Shown here: positions 27,443 to 36,126 of the stretch, piece by piece | How the letters are laid out: each line of letters begins with the position of its first letter | Position numbering within the stretch: position 1 is the stretch's first letter | Assembly: GCF_963675455.1 (NCBI RefSeq) | Contig: NZ_OY776217.1 | Location: forward strand, 1,094,001-1,158,000 | DNA: 64,000 bases | Source of the DNA: Emcibacter sp. | GTDB taxonomy: Bacteria; Pseudomonadota; Alphaproteobacteria; Sphingomonadales; Emcibacteraceae | Direction of reading: 5' to 3' | Made by a program: the position numbers and the translations under genes | The notes under the pieces: generated by a model | Told to the model about the DNA's origin: nothing | The model's database searches: none | Seen by the model: the letters and a program-made list of their open reading frames with translations, nothing else

Positions 27443-28621
27443 ATGTCATCACTACCTTCATTTAACTGGGAAGATCCGTTGGGATTGGAAGACGCGCTGA
27501 CCGAAGAGGAACGCATGATCATGGACAGCGCCCGGGCCTATTGCCAGGACAAGCTCCTGCCGCGGGTGCTGGAAGCCAACCGGCACGAGATTTTCCATCG
27601 GGAAATCATGAATGAGCTCGGTGAGCTTGGCCTGCTGGGCTGTACCATTGACGGTTACGGCTGTGCCGGCACCAACTATGTGACCTATGGCCTGGTGGCC
27701 CGCGAAGTGGAGCGGGTCGACAGCGGCTATCGTTCCGCCATGTCTGTGCAAAGCTCTCTGGTCATGCATCCGATCCATGAGTTCGGCACCGAGGAACAGA
27801 AGCAGAAGTATCTGCCCAAACTGGCGACCGGTGAATATGTCGGCTGTTTCGGCCTGACCGAGCCCAACGCCGGATCCGATCCGGCCGGCATGAAAACCCG
27901 GGCCCGGAAAGTCGACGGCGGCTATTCCCTGAGCGGTGCGAAAATGTGGATTACCAACTCCCCCATCGCCGATGTGTTTGTGGTCTGGGCCAAGGATGAC
28001 GAAGGTGACATCCGCGGCTTTGTGCTGGAAAAAGGCATGAAGGGCCTGTCTGCCCCCAAAATCGAGGGCAAATTCTCCCTGCGCGCCTCCATCACCGGCG
28101 AGATCGTCATGGACGAAGTCTTTGTGCCGGAGGAAAATAAATTTCCCGAAGTCAAAGGCTTGAAAGGTCCGTTCAGCTGCCTGAACAAGGCCCGCTACGG
28201 GATTGCCTGGGGGGCCATGGGTGCGGCGGAATTCTGCTGGCATGCGGCCCGTCAGTATACCCTCGACCGGGTTCAGTTTAACCGGCCGCTGGCGGCAACC
28301 CAGCTGGTGCAGAAAAAACTGGCCGACATGCAGACCGAGATTGCCCTTGGCCTTCACGCTGCCCTGCAGGCCGGCCGTATGATGGATGCCGGAACCCTTG
28401 GGGTGCCGGCTATTTCCCTGATCAAGCGCAACAACTGCGGCAAGGCCCTGGATATCGCCCGGGTTGCCCGGGATATGCATGGCGGCAACGGTATTGCCGA
28501 TGAATTTCATGTTATCCGCCACGTGATGAACCTGGAAGCGGTCAATACCTATGAAGGCACCCATGATGTGCACGCCCTGATCCTCGGACGTGCCATCACC
28601 GGCCTGCAGGCTTTTGCGTAA
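27443..28621 (+). CDS. gcdH: Glutaryl-CoA dehydrogenase-type acyl-CoA dehydrogenase
   Basis: 392-residue dehydrogenase. Blocks [36 protein letters not shown] and [15 protein letters not shown] are those of glutaryl-CoA dehydrogenase. Catalytic Glu is in [20 protein letters not shown] at the C-terminus. It would convert glutaryl-CoA to crotonyl-CoA plus CO2 in lysine, tryptophan or aromatic ring catabolism. The spacing of 14 bp to the RidA-like gene supports one operon. A palindrome and hairpin separate it from the downstream oxidoreductase genes. Confidence 0.9.
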   Translation: MSSLPSFNWEDPLGLEDALTEEERMIMDSARAYCQDKLLPRVLEANRHEIFHREIMNELGELGLLGCTIDGYGCAGTNYVTYGLVAREVERVDSGYRSAMSVQSSLVMHPIHEFGTEEQKQKYLPKLATGEYVGCFGLTEPNAGSDPAGMKTRARKVDGGYSLSGAKMWITNSPIADVFVVWAKDDEGDIRGFVLEKGMKGLSAPKIEGKFSLRASITGEIVMDEVFVPEENKFPEVKGLKGPFSCLNKARYGIAWGAMGAAEFCWHAARQYTLDRVQFNRPLAATQLVQKKLADMQTEIALGLHAALQAGRMMDAGTLGVPAISLIKRNNCGKALDIARVARDMHGGNGIADEFHVIRHVMNLEAVNTYEGTHDVHALILGRAITGLQAFA

Positions 28622-28643
28622 GACCCGGCTGGATATTAATATT

Positions 28644-28659
28644 AAAATCAATTGATTTT
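28644..28659. promoter_or_regulatory. Perfect 16-bp palindrome upstream of ior genes
   Basis: AAAATCAATTGATTTT (28644-28659) is self-complementary, in AT-rich DNA about 90 bp before the oxidoreductase start. This is typical of a MarR- or Lrp-type operator; the MarR gene at 32472 in the same operon is a candidate. Confidence 0.5.
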
Positions 28660-28692
28660 TCAATTAATATATTCTAGGCTTTTGATATGAGA

Positions 28693-28720
28693 GTCGTCCC
28701 CTGTTTTTTCAGGGGGCGAC
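28693..28720 (+). other. Leader hairpin ahead of iorA
   Basis: GTCGTCCCCTG (28693-28703) pairs with CAGGGGGCGAC (28710-28720) around six T, with one wobble. No T-run follows, so it is not a standard terminator. It lies 27 bp before the start codon and could affect transcript stability or translation. Confidence 0.45.
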
Positions 28721-28747
28721 CCGTAAATTTCAGAAGACGGGTGGAAT

Positions 28748-30898
28748 ATGGCTGAAAGATCATTTGCAAAAGAAGTTCAGGACCTCAAGGTCGCAGCCGG
28801 GGAGGAATTCCGCGGTGAAGGCATTCTGGCGGTCACCAAGGCCCTGCTGCAGTCGGGTGTGGCCTATGTGGGCGGTTATCAGGGGGCGCCTATTTCCCAT
28901 CTGATGGATGTTCTGTCCGATGCGGAAGAAATTCTTTCCGAACTTGATATTCATTTCGAGGCCAGTGCTTCCGAGGCCGCCGCGGCGGCCATGCTGGCGG
29001 CGTCGGTCAATTATCCCCTGCGCGGGGCGGTAACCTGGAAATCCACTGTCGGCACCAACGTGGCGTCCGACGCCCTGGCCAGTGTCTCCTCCAGCGGGGT
29101 CATGGGCGGCACCCTGATTATCATCGGTGAAGATTATGGCGAAGGTTCCTCGATCATGCAGGAACGATCCCACGCCTTTGCCATGAAGTCGCAGATCTGG
29201 TTGCTGGATCCCCGTCCCAACCTGACCTCGATTGTGGACATGGTGGAAAAGGGATTTGAGCTGTCGGAAGCCTCCAACACGCCGGTGATGCTGGAGCTGC
29301 GTATCCGGGCCTGTCATGTGCACGGCAGCTTCACTGCCAAGGAAAACAGGCGGCCGGAATATACCCTGCGCGAAGCCATGGAGAATCCGGTGCGGGATTA
29401 CGGCCGGGTCGTGCTGCCGCCGTCCAACTTTGTTCATGAGCATGAAAAGATCAACCATCGCTGGCCCGCTGCCGTGGACTTTATCAAAAAGAACAAGCTC
29501 AATGAATTTCTCGGCGGGCATTCCGGCGACTGCGGCATCATCGTCCAGGGCGGCATGTATAATACCCTGATGCGGGCGCTGGTGTTGCTGGGCCTTGCCG
29601 ATCATTACGGCCAGACCGACATCCCTATCTATTGCATGAATGTGACCTATCCGCTGATCGATGACGAAGTGGCCGGCTTCTGTGTGGATAAAAAGGCCGT
29701 GCTGGTGGTGGAAGAAGGCCAGCCCGAATATCTGGAGCAGAACATCAATACTATTCTCAGGCGCAAGGATATCCAGACCAAGGTTCACGGCAAGGATGTG
29801 TTGCCGCTGGCCGGGGAATATACCGGACAGGTGATCCTGGAAGGTGTGCGTAAATTCTATGAAAAGAACAGCCCCGAGGTGGTGTCAACAAGCCCGGCCC
29901 TGCCGGTGGCCCTGACCAAAGAGGATCACGCCTCACTGGCGGAGACGGTGCCGGCGCGGCCCGTGGGTTTCTGTACCGGCTGTCCGGAACGGCCGGTGTT
30001 TACGGCGATGAAGCTGGTGCAGCGGGAACTGGGCAATATTCATGTGAGCTGCGATATCGGTTGTCACCTGTTTTCGATTTTGCCGCCTTTTAACATCGGC
30101 AATACCACCATGGGCTACGGTCTTGGCTGGTCCGGGGCCTCGGCCTTCAATACGGAATCCAGCAAACGCACCATCTCCATCATGGGCGACGGCGGGTTCT
30201 GGCATAACGGCCTGACCAGCGGCGTCGGCAACGCGGTATTTAACAAGAATGACAATGTGCTGGTGATTGTCGACAACGGGTATAGTGCAGCCACCGGCGG
30301 TCAGGATATCCTGTCTTCCCGGGCGCTGAACAAAAGCAAAAGCACCAACAATCCCATCAGCAAGGCCATTGCCGGGCTTGGCATCAAATGGCAGCGGACG
30401 GTGGAAACCTACCGCATCGGTGAAATGGTCAATGTCCTCAGGGAAGCCATGACCACCGGCGAAAAGGGGCCCAAGGTGATCATTGCCGAGAGCGAATGTA
30501 TGCTCAACCGGCAGCGCCGGGAAAAACCGGAACGCAACAGGATGATCAGGGACGGCAAGCGGGTCGTGCGTCCGCGCTTCGGGGTCGACCCTGACACCTG
30601 CACCGGCGACCATGCCTGTATCCGGCTGTCCGGCTGTCCGTCGCTGACCATTCGCGACAATCCGGACCCCCTGAGGGAGGACCCGGTCGCCTGGGTCAAT
30701 AATGATTGTGTCGGTTGCGGCGTCTGCGGCGAAGTGACCCACGCGGCGGTGCTTTGCCCGTCCTTCTATCGGGCGGAACTGGTCTATAATCCCAACGGAT
30801 GGGACCGCTTCACCTCCGGCATGCGCAACGCCGTGATCGGCTTCCTGCAGCGCCGGATTGACAAAAAACAGGCAAAATACAGCTTCGGAGAGGGATAA
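28748..30898 (+). CDS. iorA: Indolepyruvate:ferredoxin oxidoreductase-type alpha subunit
   Basis: 716-residue 2-oxoacid oxidoreductase subunit, with a pyruvate-ferredoxin-oxidoreductase N-domain (about 20-380), a TPP-binding domain (about 400-600; FCTGCPERPVF, IMGDGGFWHNG) and a C-terminal ferredoxin region. It would decarboxylate an aryl pyruvate to aryl-acyl-CoA, reducing ferredoxin. The second cluster site has CVGCGVC. The first reads CTGDHAC followed by GCP, an altered Cys spacing, as I recall for this aerobic subfamily. The beta subunit follows 3 bp later. It belongs to a probable operon with two regulators and an old yellow enzyme. Whether indolepyruvate is the true substrate is not shown. 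Confidence 0.88.
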   Translation: MAERSFAKEVQDLKVAAGEEFRGEGILAVTKALLQSGVAYVGGYQGAPISHLMDVLSDAEEILSELDIHFEASASEAAAAAMLAASVNYPLRGAVTWKSTVGTNVASDALASVSSSGVMGGTLIIIGEDYGEGSSIMQERSHAFAMKSQIWLLDPRPNLTSIVDMVEKGFELSEASNTPVMLELRIRACHVHGSFTAKENRRPEYTLREAMENPVRDYGRVVLPPSNFVHEHEKINHRWPAAVDFIKKNKLNEFLGGHSGDCGIIVQGGMYNTLMRALVLLGLADHYGQTDIPIYCMNVTYPLIDDEVAGFCVDKKAVLVVEEGQPEYLEQNINTILRRKDIQTKVHGKDVLPLAGEYTGQVILEGVRKFYEKNSPEVVSTSPALPVALTKEDHASLAETVPARPVGFCTGCPERPVFTAMKLVQRELGNIHVSCDIGCHLFSILPPFNIGNTTMGYGLGWSGASAFNTESSKRTISIMGDGGFWHNGLTSGVGNAVFNKNDNVLVIVDNGYSAATGGQDILSSRALNKSKSTNNPISKAIAGLGIKWQRTVETYRIGEMVNVLREAMTTGEKGPKVIIAESECMLNRQRREKPERNRMIRDGKRVVRPRFGVDPDTCTGDHACIRLSGCPSLTIRDNPDPLREDPVAWVNNDCVGCGVCGEVTHAAVLCPSFYRAELVYNPNGWDRFTSGMRNAVIGFLQRRIDKKQAKYSFGEG

Positions 30899-30901
30899 GA
30901 C

Positions 30902-32434
30902 ATGACACAGCTTTCAAAAGACCGCTCCATCAATATCGCCATCATCGCCATGGGCGGGCAGGGCGGCGGCGTTTTGTCCAAATGGATCCTCGACCTAGCC
31001 GAGACCCAAGGCTATATGGCGCAATATACGTCGGTACCGGGTGTGGCCCAGCGGACCGGGGCGACCATTTATTATATCGAGCTGTTCCCGGCTCACCTGG
31101 CCGAACAGGCGGGCAGGAAACCGGTGCTGGCCCTGACGCCGATTCCGGGCGATGTGGATATCGTCATTGCCTCCGAGATGATGGAGGCAGGCCGGGCCCT
31201 GGTGCGCGGTTTTGTCACCGACAAGACGACGCTTCTGGCTTCCGATCACCGGGATTATGCCATTGTCGAGAAGCAGGAAATGGGCGACGGCCGCCGCGAA
31301 CTGGATAATGTACGCCGCCTGTCGGAAAAAAGCGCTTGTAAATTCATCTGTTTTGACATGGATACGGCCGCCCGTTCCGTGGGCTCGGTGATCAGTTCGG
31401 TATTGTTCGGGGCGCTGGCCGGGGCCAATGCCCTGCCGTTCGAGCGCAGTGACTTTGAAAAAACCATCGAGGACACCAAAAAGGCGGTGGAGGCCAACCT
31501 GCGCGGTTTTGCCCTCGGCTTTGAGCGGGCGCAGGGTCAAATCCCCGTGGAGGAAATTCAGGCCGCGAAAGAGCCGTCAGGCCAGCCGTCACCGGCGGTG
31601 GCGCCGTTGCTGCAGCGGATGAAAGCAGACTTTCCCGGCCATGCCCAATACCTGATCACCGAAGGAATGAAAAAGCTGGTGGATTATCAGGATCCGGCCT
31701 ATGCCGATCTTTATCTCGACCGTCTGGCAAAGATTGCGGCCCTGGACAAGGAACTCGGCGGAGAGAAAAGAAGCTGGGCCCTGACCAAAAGCATGGCGCG
31801 ATATCTGGCGCTGGCCATGGCCTATGACGATACCATCCGGGTCGCCGACCTGAAGGTGCGGGCGTCCCGCTTCGAGCGTTTCCGCGATGAAGTGAAAGCG
31901 GATGAAGGCCAGATTGTCGACGTGTCCGAATATCTGCATCCGCGGCTCGAGGAACTGTGTGACATCCTGCCGGCCGGTCTTGGCAATCATCTGCTCAACA
32001 GCAGATTCTGGCGGGCCTTCTTTGGCCGCTTTATGGGCAAGGGGCGTCGTATTACCACAACCCGGCTGCCCGGCTTTCTGCTGTTTTACACACTCAGCAG
32101 CCTCAAGGGCATGCGCCGAGGCAGCCTGCGCTATAAAAAAGAGGCAGCCCGCATTGAAGCCTGGGTCGGGAAAGTGATGGAAGCCGCCCGTCTTGACTAT
32201 GATCTGGGCTGTGAAATGGCCGGGATGCAGCGGCTGATCAAGGGATACAGCGGAACCCATGAGCGGGGTCTGACTAATGTGGCCCGGATTATGACGGCCT
32301 ATGAAGATTTTAAAGGTCGGGACGATGCGGTGGAAAGCCTGAAAACCCTGAAATCGGCTGCCCTGAAAGATGAAGAAGGTGTTGCCCTTCAGGCGGCACT
32401 GGACCATGTTGGGTCGACACGTTCGGCGGCCTGA
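30902..32434 (+). CDS. iorB: Indolepyruvate oxidoreductase-type beta subunit with C-terminal extension
   Basis: 510-residue partner of the alpha subunit. The N-terminal gamma-type domain (about 10-190) has MGGQGGGVLSKWI and GVAQRTGATIYYIE, binding CoA and 2-oxoacid. A helical extension of about 300 residues (SKLxx, WRAFFGRF, YKKEAARIEAW) follows, a size seen in long IorB forms of aerobic bacteria (DUF6537-type, from memory). The gene starts 3 bp after alpha. The long fusion may replace a separate partner protein. Confidence in the pair is good; the electron acceptor is unknown. Confidence 0.86.
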   Translation: MTQLSKDRSINIAIIAMGGQGGGVLSKWILDLAETQGYMAQYTSVPGVAQRTGATIYYIELFPAHLAEQAGRKPVLALTPIPGDVDIVIASEMMEAGRALVRGFVTDKTTLLASDHRDYAIVEKQEMGDGRRELDNVRRLSEKSACKFICFDMDTAARSVGSVISSVLFGALAGANALPFERSDFEKTIEDTKKAVEANLRGFALGFERAQGQIPVEEIQAAKEPSGQPSPAVAPLLQRMKADFPGHAQYLITEGMKKLVDYQDPAYADLYLDRLAKIAALDKELGGEKRSWALTKSMARYLALAMAYDDTIRVADLKVRASRFERFRDEVKADEGQIVDVSEYLHPRLEELCDILPAGLGNHLLNSRFWRAFFGRFMGKGRRITTTRLPGFLLFYTLSSLKGMRRGSLRYKKEAARIEAWVGKVMEAARLDYDLGCEMAGMQRLIKGYSGTHERGLTNVARIMTAYEDFKGRDDAVESLKTLKSAALKDEEGVALQAALDHVGSTRSAA

Positions 32435-32471
32435 GCCGGACGGGATACGGAAACAACAAGGAAGCAACATA

Positions 32472-32939
32472 GTGATCAAGAAACCGGGCGACGCAGACTT
32501 TAACCTGGACGACTATCCGCTCTATAATCTGAACCGGACCTCGGCCACCTATGTTGCCGAGATGTCGCAGGCGCTCAAGAATGTCGACATGGACCAGACC
32601 CAGTGGCGGGTGCTTTGCCTGCTCGGGGACGAAAACCCCAGCATGGTGCGGGAGCTGGCCCGGCGCGGGGTGATCAAAATGTCGACCCTGACCCGGATGC
32701 TGGAGCGGATGGAGCGGGACGGCCTGGTGGAGCGCAAGGCCTGGGAACAGGACAAGCGAAACGTCCAGGTTTTCATCACCGACAAGGGACGGGAAGCCCT
32801 GAAGACGGCGCTGTCCGTCAATGCCAATATCTATAAATCTGCGGTGGCGGGTCTGAGCGAGGACGAAATCGAACAGTTCATGCAGACCCTCAAACACATG
32901 CGGGAGAACCTGAGCCGCTGCCCGCACGCCCCGAAGTAA
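32472..32939 (+). CDS. MarR-family transcriptional regulator
   Basis: 155-residue winged-helix regulator starting with GTG at 32472. AAGGAAG at 32458-32464 lies 7 nt upstream. An in-frame ATG at 32370 would extend back into iorB and is rejected. HTH: QWRVLCLLGDENPSMVRELARRG and the recognition region KMSTLTRMLERMERDGLV. It is cotranscribed after iorB and before an old yellow enzyme, so it probably controls the operon, perhaps at the 16-bp palindrome upstream of iorA. Confidence 0.9.
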   Translation: MIKKPGDADFNLDDYPLYNLNRTSATYVAEMSQALKNVDMDQTQWRVLCLLGDENPSMVRELARRGVIKMSTLTRMLERMERDGLVERKAWEQDKRNVQVFITDKGREALKTALSVNANIYKSAVAGLSEDEIEQFMQTLKHMRENLSRCPHAPK

Positions 32940-32952
32940 AAGAGTTTAAATC

Positions 32953-34413
32953 ATGTGGAAACCGCCTGAAAAGATCAAATGCCTGCCCGATCCGGGTGTC
33001 TGGCCGAGTGTCGAAGAAGTCGCCTCGTCGCGTCTGTTTTCCCCGCTGAAGCACGGCAATCTGGAGCTTCTTCAGCGCACCTGGATTCCGGCCATGGTGC
33101 CCTGGCGGGCGACGGAAGAAGGCGAGGTCACCGATGCGGTGGTGGAATGGTATGAACGTTTTGCCAGGGGACGGCCCGGCGCCATTGTGGTGGAAGCCAC
33201 CGGCATCCGCGATGTGCCCTCCGGCCCGCTGCTGCGGATCGGCCATGACCGCTATATCGAGGGGCTCAAACGCATTGTCGAGGCGGTGAAGCACGCCAGC
33301 GGCGGGGAAACAAAGCTGTATATCCAGATCATCGATTTCCTGTCCATCCGCCGCCGTCCGGCCCGGGACAAATTCCTCGGCCGGTTCCTCAGGATCACAG
33401 ATGCCCATCGTGCGGCGCTGGGGGCGGAAGACTGGTCCGAACAGACGGTGCGTGAGGCCCTGATGGTGCTGGAGAATGAGGAGTTATACAAGATCCTCGA
33501 CCCGCGGGAGCAGGAAGATCTGGAGCGTGGCCACCGGGAACGGGTGACCGATACCGAGCTGCCCCATATTCGCGATCTGCCCGAGGTCTTGCCGGAGCTG
33601 TTCGCCAATGCGGCGCGCCGGGCGAAGGAAGCGGGCTTCGACGGGGTCGAATTGCATTACGCCCATGCCTATACCATGGCCTCTTTCCTCTCAAAGCTGA
33701 ACACGCGGGACGATGGTTACGGCGGCTCGCCCGAGGCCCGGGTGCGCCTGCCGCTGGAGGTGTATGACGCCTGCCGCCAGGCGGTGGGGGATGATTATGT
33801 GCTCGGCTGCCGCATGCTGTCGGAGGATTGCATTGACGGCGGCAGCACGCTGGAAGATACGACATTCTATGCCAAAAGATTTGCCGAAGCCGGCATGGAT
33901 TTCCTGTCTTTCTCCCGCGGCGGCAAGTTCGAGGATGCGCTGCAGCCCCGCGTCGGTGACGCCATCTATCCCTATACCGGGCCCAGCGGCTATGAATGCA
34001 TGCCCCAGTTTATCTCCGATGTCAAAGGCCCCTACGGCCGCAATGTGGAGCCCACGGCCCATATCCGTCAGAGCCTGCGCGAGGCCGGGCTGAACACGCC
34101 TGTCGTTGTGGCCGGCGGCATTCACGGCTTTCATCAGGCGGAGGATATCCTTGCCGCCGACAAGGCCGATGTGATCGGGCTCGCCCGCCAGGCCATGGCC
34201 GACCCGGACTGGTTCCTGAAGGTGAAAACCGGTGCGGGCGCTGCGGTCAATGTCTGCAAATATACCAATTACTGCGAAGGCCTCGACCAGAAGCACAAGG
34301 TGGTGACCTGCCAGCTCTGGGACCGGGAGGCGCTCGACGAGCCGGGGATCAGCAAGACCGATGACGGCAAACGCCGCCTGACCGCACCCTTATGGAAGCG
34401 GGAAGAGGCCTGA
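32953..34413 (+). CDS. Old yellow enzyme-family NADH:flavin oxidoreductase
   Basis: 486-residue TIM-barrel FMN enzyme related to the 2,4-dienoyl-CoA reductase branch. The HYAHAY segment gives two active-site histidines and a Tyr. SFLSKLNTRDDGYGGSPEAR is the family signature. The C-terminus has CKYTNYC plus a later Cys, a degenerate iron-sulfur site, and lacks the NAD(P)-binding domain of full-length dienoyl-CoA reductases. It would reduce an enone or enoyl-CoA. It follows the MarR gene by 13 bp and ends the catabolic operon. Substrate unknown. Confidence 0.87.
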   Translation: MWKPPEKIKCLPDPGVWPSVEEVASSRLFSPLKHGNLELLQRTWIPAMVPWRATEEGEVTDAVVEWYERFARGRPGAIVVEATGIRDVPSGPLLRIGHDRYIEGLKRIVEAVKHASGGETKLYIQIIDFLSIRRRPARDKFLGRFLRITDAHRAALGAEDWSEQTVREALMVLENEELYKILDPREQEDLERGHRERVTDTELPHIRDLPEVLPELFANAARRAKEAGFDGVELHYAHAYTMASFLSKLNTRDDGYGGSPEARVRLPLEVYDACRQAVGDDYVLGCRMLSEDCIDGGSTLEDTTFYAKRFAEAGMDFLSFSRGGKFEDALQPRVGDAIYPYTGPSGYECMPQFISDVKGPYGRNVEPTAHIRQSLREAGLNTPVVVAGGIHGFHQAEDILAADKADVIGLARQAMADPDWFLKVKTGAGAAVNVCKYTNYCEGLDQKHKVVTCQLWDREALDEPGISKTDDGKRRLTAPLWKREEA

Positions 34414-34467
34414 TGTTTCGGGAAGTGTGATAGGCTTCATCTTTCATATTAGTGAAGGAAAGTTGGG

Positions 34468-34746
34468 ATGTCCGTTATTGATCCTCGAAGACTAATCGAT
34501 TTAACTTCCGTCGGCCCGGCCACGGTCCGGGATCTCGAGTTGCTGGGCATCACCACGGTGAACCAGTTGAAGGATTGCGACGGGGAAGATCTTTACCGCC
34601 GGTTATGTTTGGAGACCGGGGAGCAACATGATATCTGCTGCCTCGATGTCTTCAACTGCGCTATCGCCCAGGCCCGGGATGCGAACCTGCCCAGGGAACA
34701 GCGGATGTGGTGGTACTGGAGCCGCAGGCGCAAGATGAGTGAATAA
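34468..34746 (+). CDS. Helix-hairpin-helix protein of the pathogenicity-locus (Cdd1) type
   Basis: 92 residues. DLTSVGPATVRDLELLGI is a helix-hairpin-helix that could bind DNA, and ICCLDVFNCAI plus RMWWYWS match small Cdd1/mitomycin-resistance-type proteins. Several Cys residues cluster near the centre. GAAGGAAAG upstream of 34468 is a good ribosome-binding site. It sits just before the GDT1-family gene with 8 bp between. Function unproven. Confidence 0.8.
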   Translation: MSVIDPRRLIDLTSVGPATVRDLELLGITTVNQLKDCDGEDLYRRLCLETGEQHDICCLDVFNCAIAQARDANLPREQRMWWYWSRRRKMSE

Positions 34747-34754
34747 TGTAAATC

Positions 34755-35309
34755 ATGGACCCTTTTCTCACTTCCACCCTGACCGTGGCGCTGGCCGAAA
34801 TCGGCGACAAGACCCAGCTTCTGTCGCTGTTCCTTGCCACCCGCTACCGCAACAAGATGGCCATCATCATGGGCATATTGGTGGCGACCCTCATCAACCA
34901 CGGCATATCCGCCTGGGCCGGCAACTGGGCGGTGGGTTACGTGCCGGAGGACATCAGCCGCTGGATCGTCGGCGGCAGTTTCATCCTGCTGGCCTTCTGG
35001 CTGCTGATCCCGGACAAGGACGGTGACGGCGACGGCAAGTTTGATAAATACGGGGCCTTTGTCGCCTCGCTGGTGCTGTTTTTCCTGGCGGAAATCGGTG
35101 ACAAGACCCAGGTGGCCACCGTAGTGCTGGGCGCACAATATGATTCCGTCCTAATCGTGACTTTGGGCACCACATTGGGCATGCTGATCGCCAATGTGCC
35201 GGTGGTGTATATGGGGGAGGCCCTGATGCGCCGCCTGCCCATGAAAGCCGCCCATATTGCCGCGGCGATCCTGTTTGCGGTGGTGGGGATGGTGACGATT
35301 TTTTTCTGA
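34755..35309 (+). CDS. TMEM165/GDT1 (UPF0016)-family cation transporter
   Basis: 184-residue membrane protein with six helices in two inverted halves. Each half carries the family motif E-x-GD-K-T: E15-G17-D18-K19-T20 and again 113-118 (LAEIGDKTQ). Family members export manganese or exchange calcium for protons. The central loop (87-97) is very acidic (DKDGDGDGKFD), with EF-hand-like spacing. No ribosome-binding site is obvious, so translation may depend on coupling to the upstream gene. A decayed copy of its C-terminus lies 0.7 kb downstream. Manganese export is the most likely role, by family analogy. Confidence 0.9.
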   Translation: MDPFLTSTLTVALAEIGDKTQLLSLFLATRYRNKMAIIMGILVATLINHGISAWAGNWAVGYVPEDISRWIVGGSFILLAFWLLIPDKDGDGDGKFDKYGAFVASLVLFFLAEIGDKTQVATVVLGAQYDSVLIVTLGTTLGMLIANVPVVYMGEALMRRLPMKAAHIAAAILFAVVGMVTIFF

Positions 35310-35418
35310 TACAGTGCCGGAAAAGATACTGTCGTGTTCTCCTTGTAACCTGTTCCGGGGCGCCCCATATAAAAGGCCAGCAGCAGATTTTTGCTGCTTT
35401 ACAGGAAAGGCATGTCAC

Positions 35419-35565
35419 ATGTCCTACAAGTCATTTTCCACCACTCATAAAGCCTCAAACGACAAAACTTCCGGTCCCGCCCCTGTGGCGGCACAGCCGG
35501 TTTCCGGTCCGGTGGTTAAACCTGCCGATGCTCCGGTCAAAGCCGCAGTCACTGAAAAGTCGTAA
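35419..35565 (+). CDS. 48-residue Ala/Pro/Val-rich hypothetical protein
   Basis: A small gene starting MSYKSFSTTHKASNDKT. AGGAAAGG at 35403-35410 lies 8 nt upstream, which supports translation from 35419. The rest is low-complexity (PAPVAAQPVSGPVVKP) and probably disordered. No signal peptide. It resembles no family I know. A hairpin follows 10 bp after the stop. Confidence 0.5.
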   Translation: MSYKSFSTTHKASNDKTSGPAPVAAQPVSGPVVKPADAPVKAAVTEKS

Positions 35566-35575
35566 TCCTTCCGCG

Positions 35576-35597
35576 GGAGAGGACCCAGGTTCTCTCC
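35576..35597 (+). terminator. Hairpin after the 48-residue gene
   Basis: GGAGAGGACC (35576-35585) pairs with GGTTCTCTCC (35588-35597) apart from one wobble. A pyrimidine-rich tract follows, not a true T-run, so termination is uncertain. Confidence 0.4.
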
Positions 35598-35649
35598 TTC
35601 TACTACAATTCTGCGCCTGACATTATGATCCATCCACCCGCAAGAGCAT

Positions 35650-35976
35650 ATGATGATAACACGCACCAGCCACAAGACCGTGACCTTCAACAGACCCTTT
35701 ACCCTTGAGGGGTATGATGACCTGTTGCCCGCCGGCAATTATCTCGTGGAAACAGAGGAAGCCCCTCTGGACGGATTGTCCTTTAACGCCTTTCACCGGG
35801 TTTCCTGCATGATGAACCTGCAACCGAGCCGGCAACATCCGGGCGAGATCAGGACTTTGATCCTTGCGCCGGCCGTTCTGGATGCGGCGCTTGCCCGTGA
35901 CCTGGCCCCGGCGTCCACATCCCTTGACCTGCCCGGCCCCCGCAAACCAAAATCCCGAATTCGAAAATCCGCCTGA
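35650..35976 (+). CDS. Hypothetical 108-residue protein
   Basis: Starts MMITRTSHKTVTFNRPF and contains LPAGNYLVETEEAPLDGLSF, a compact beta-rich pattern; the C-terminal tail is basic (KPKSRIRKS). No signal peptide or membrane helix. I recall similar short proteins in alphaproteobacterial genomes but no known function. It lies between two copies of GDT1-derived sequence, so the patch seems to have been rearranged. Confidence 0.55.
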   Translation: MMITRTSHKTVTFNRPFTLEGYDDLLPAGNYLVETEEAPLDGLSFNAFHRVSCMMNLQPSRQHPGEIRTLILAPAVLDAALARDLAPASTSLDLPGPRKPKSRIRKSA

Positions 35977-35981
35977 GCGGC

Positions 35982-36101
35982 ATGGCCCTGCCTGTGGTTT
36001 ATGCAGGCGAGGCGCTGATGCGCCGCCTGCTGATGACTTACGCCCATATCGCCGTCGCGATCCTGTTTGCCACGGTCGGGGTGGTGAGGGTTTTGGGATG
36101 A
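35982..36101 (+). pseudogene. Truncated duplicate of the GDT1-family C-terminus
   Basis: A 39-codon frame whose residues 5-36 (VVYAGEALMRRLLM, then AHIAVAILFATVGVV) match the last helix of the intact GDT1 protein (VVYMGEALMRRLPM, AHIAAAILFAVVGMV). The DNA also aligns. The N-terminal five-sixths is missing and no ribosome-binding site is evident. It is probably the leftover of a second gene copy, not a functional peptide. Confidence 0.8.
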
Positions 36102-36126
36102 GTATCCAAGCTTATTTTGTTGATAT

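Noticed and set aside
27458..28663. 401-codon reverse frame opposite the glutaryl-CoA-type dehydrogenase
   Set aside because: An antisense shadow of a well-conserved gene without motifs.
28693..28720. Rho-independent terminator after gcdH
   Set aside because: No T-run follows the stem, and it lies too close to the next start codon.
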